A DNA stretch of 64,000 bases from Mesorhizobium norvegicum (GTDB lineage Bacteria; Pseudomonadota; Alphaproteobacteria; Rhizobiales; Rhizobiaceae): contig NZ_SMYZ01000025.1 of assembly GCF_004919685.1 (NCBI RefSeq), positions 124,001 through 188,000 of the forward strand, read 5' to 3'. The position numbers and the translations under genes were made by a program. The notes beneath the pieces are model-generated. The model searched no databases. It was not told where the DNA came from and saw only the letters and a list, made by a program, of their open reading frames with translations. Shown here piece by piece: positions 62,899-64,000 of the stretch. The first letter of the stretch is position 1. Each line of letters starts with the position of its first letter.

Positions 62899-63897
62899 AT
62901 GATCGACATCCAAAGCGTGTCAAAATCCTTCGTGACCAGGGACGCCGATCCCGTCCATGCGCTGAACGATGTCAGCCTGGAAATCTACGACAATGAGTTC
63001 TTCACGCTGCTCGGCCCGTCGGGATGCGGCAAGACGACCTTGCTGCGCCTGATCGCCGGCTTCGAGGCACCGAGTTCGGGCGCCATCCGCATTGCCGGCA
63101 GCGATGTCGCCGCGCTGCCGCCGCAGAAGCGGTCGGTCAACACGGTGTTCCAGAGCTACGCGCTGTTCCCGCATATGAGCGTCGCCGAGAATGTCGCGTT
63201 CGGGCTGGAAATGCAGAACGCGCCGAAATCGCTGATCGACGAGCGCGTCAGGGAGGCGCTGGAGATGGTGCGGCTCGAAGGCTTCGCTGCGCGCCGCCCG
63301 GCGCAACTGTCGGGTGGCCAGCAGCAGCGCGTCGCCGTGGCGCGCGCGCTCGCGCCCAAGCCGAGCGTACTTCTGCTCGACGAGCCGCTGTCGGCGCTCG
63401 ACCTCAAACTGCGCAAGGGCATGCAGAGCGAATTGAAGCGGCTGCAGCGCGAGACCGGCATCACCTTCGTGCTGGTCACCCATGATCAGGAGGAGGCGCT
63501 CGCCATGTCCGACCGGATCGCGGTGATGCGCAGCGGCGACGTGCTGCAGGTCGGCACGCCGAGGGACATCTACGACAATCCGCAGGACCGCTTCGTCGCC
63601 GATTTCATCGGCGAGTCCAATCTTTTGCCTGGTGCCGCGCTTGGCCGCGATCCGGCAAAGACGATCATCGTGCGCCCGGAGCACATCGTGGTGTCGCCGG
63701 TAGCCGACGGCGCCAAAGGCCACGCCAGGGGAGCGGTCTCCGCCATCACCTTCCTCGGCTCCGACACACTCTATGAGGTCGTGCTGGAGGAGGGGGCAAA
63801 ACTGCATTCGCGCTCGCGCGGGGGTGCTGCGCTCGCCACAGGCGACAGGGTCGTCGTCGACTGGGCCCGCGCCGTCGAACGCGAACTGGCGAATTGA
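62899..63897 (+). CDS. ABC transporter ATP-binding protein, PotA-like
   Basis: 332 residues from ATG 62899; an in-frame TTG at 62890 is possible. Walker [10 protein letters not shown] near 41-49, [22 protein letters not shown], signature [15 protein letters not shown], Walker [17 protein letters not shown], and a short TOBE domain. It is the first gene of another polyamine/spermidine-type importer that continues past the window edge. Confidence 0.9.
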   Translation: MIDIQSVSKSFVTRDADPVHALNDVSLEIYDNEFFTLLGPSGCGKTTLLRLIAGFEAPSSGAIRIAGSDVAALPPQKRSVNTVFQSYALFPHMSVAENVAFGLEMQNAPKSLIDERVREALEMVRLEGFAARRPAQLSGGQQQRVAVARALAPKPSVLLLDEPLSALDLKLRKGMQSELKRLQRETGITFVLVTHDQEEALAMSDRIAVMRSGDVLQVGTPRDIYDNPQDRFVADFIGESNLLPGAALGRDPAKTIIVRPEHIVVSPVADGAKGHARGAVSAITFLGSDTLYEVVLEEGAKLHSRSRGGAALATGDRVVVDWARAVERELAN

Positions 63898-63898
63898 G

Positions 63899-64000
63899 AT
63901 GGGTCCGAACCGCACCTATCTGCTGATTGCGCCGGCCATGCTGGTGATCGGCATCTTCATGGTGCTGCCGCTGTTCCTGGCGGTCGCCTATTCCTTCATG
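63899..64000 (+). CDS. ABC transporter permease, N-terminal part only (runs off the window)
   Basis: 34 codons are visible from the ATG one base after the ATPase stop: a short hydrophilic start (MGPNRTY) followed by a long hydrophobic segment (LLIAPAMLVIGIFMVLPLFL). This is the usual beginning of a PotB-like permease. The frame is open to the last base. Confidence 0.75.
   Translation, partial: MGPNRTYLLIAPAMLVIGIFMVLPLFLAVAYSFM

Overview
The window is about 63-64% GC, gene-dense and made almost entirely of catabolic and transport operons. The protein families, the many ABC importers and a short GC-rich palindromic repeat at 14346-14388 point to a rhizobial alphaproteobacterium, most likely Mesorhizobium or a close Phyllobacteriaceae relative. 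The genus is an inference from family resemblance, not a database match. I see no rRNA, tRNA, CRISPR array or intact mobile element. The only mobile-element trace is a decayed integrase fragment at 1871-2101.

Layout. (1) 111-1874: pxpA-like 5-oxoprolinase subunit divergent from a LysR regulator. (2) 2237-4685: class II aldolase/adducin-like protein, 2-hydroxyacid dehydrogenase and GntR regulator, closed by a rho-independent terminator at 4708-4739. (3) 4805-12298: LacI regulator with its own operator, a polyamine-type ABC importer with an arginine-deiminase-superfamily enzyme inserted before its ATPase gene, and an M24-fold protein that has lost its metal ligands; probably uptake and breakdown of a guanidino/amidino or related cationic compound. 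(4) 12333-16595 (minus): two SRPBCC proteins, one fused to a quinone oxidoreductase, then a flotillin. (5) 16685-26119 (minus): eight-gene operon of FAH-family hydrolase, alpha/beta hydrolase, amidohydrolase and a branched-chain-amino-acid-type ABC importer whose LivF is fused to a Tm-1-like/UPF0261 domain; a divergent GntR regulator at 26326 is the likely controller. (6) 27115-32598 (minus): etfB, etfA, a membrane Fe-S oxidoreductase, a 3-hydroxyisobutyrate-dehydrogenase-like enzyme and a lactonase-type MBL hydrolase.

(7) 32914-45124 (plus): CUT2 sugar importer, GMC dehydrogenase with possible Fe-S cysteines and its small subunit, carboxymuconolactone-decarboxylase-like protein, two aldehyde dehydrogenases, a frameshifted SMP-30 lactonase and a LysR regulator: stepwise oxidation of an imported sugar or polyol. 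(8) 45197-53002 (minus): RpiR regulator, Dpp/Opp-type peptide importer and MlrC-like M81 metallopeptidase, with a divergent D-arginine-dehydrogenase-like oxidase at 53216: probably uptake, cleavage and oxidation of peptides containing D-amino acids. (9) 54404-62700: GntR/UTRA regulator and Gfo/Idh oxidoreductase divergent from a CUT1 sugar importer, SIS-domain protein, ROK kinase and ATPase: probably an amino-sugar pathway. (10) 62899-64000: start of another polyamine/iron-type importer, cut by the window edge.

A recurring theme is a strong stem-loop directly after the substrate-binding-protein gene wherever that gene leads its transporter genes, as expected if the binding protein must be made in excess over the membrane subunits. 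Several intergenic regions hold clean palindromes suitable as operators; the richest is 32599-32913. The best leads for new biology are region 3, the LivF/Tm-1 fusion operon, the GMC dehydrogenase cluster and the M81/D-amino-acid cluster.
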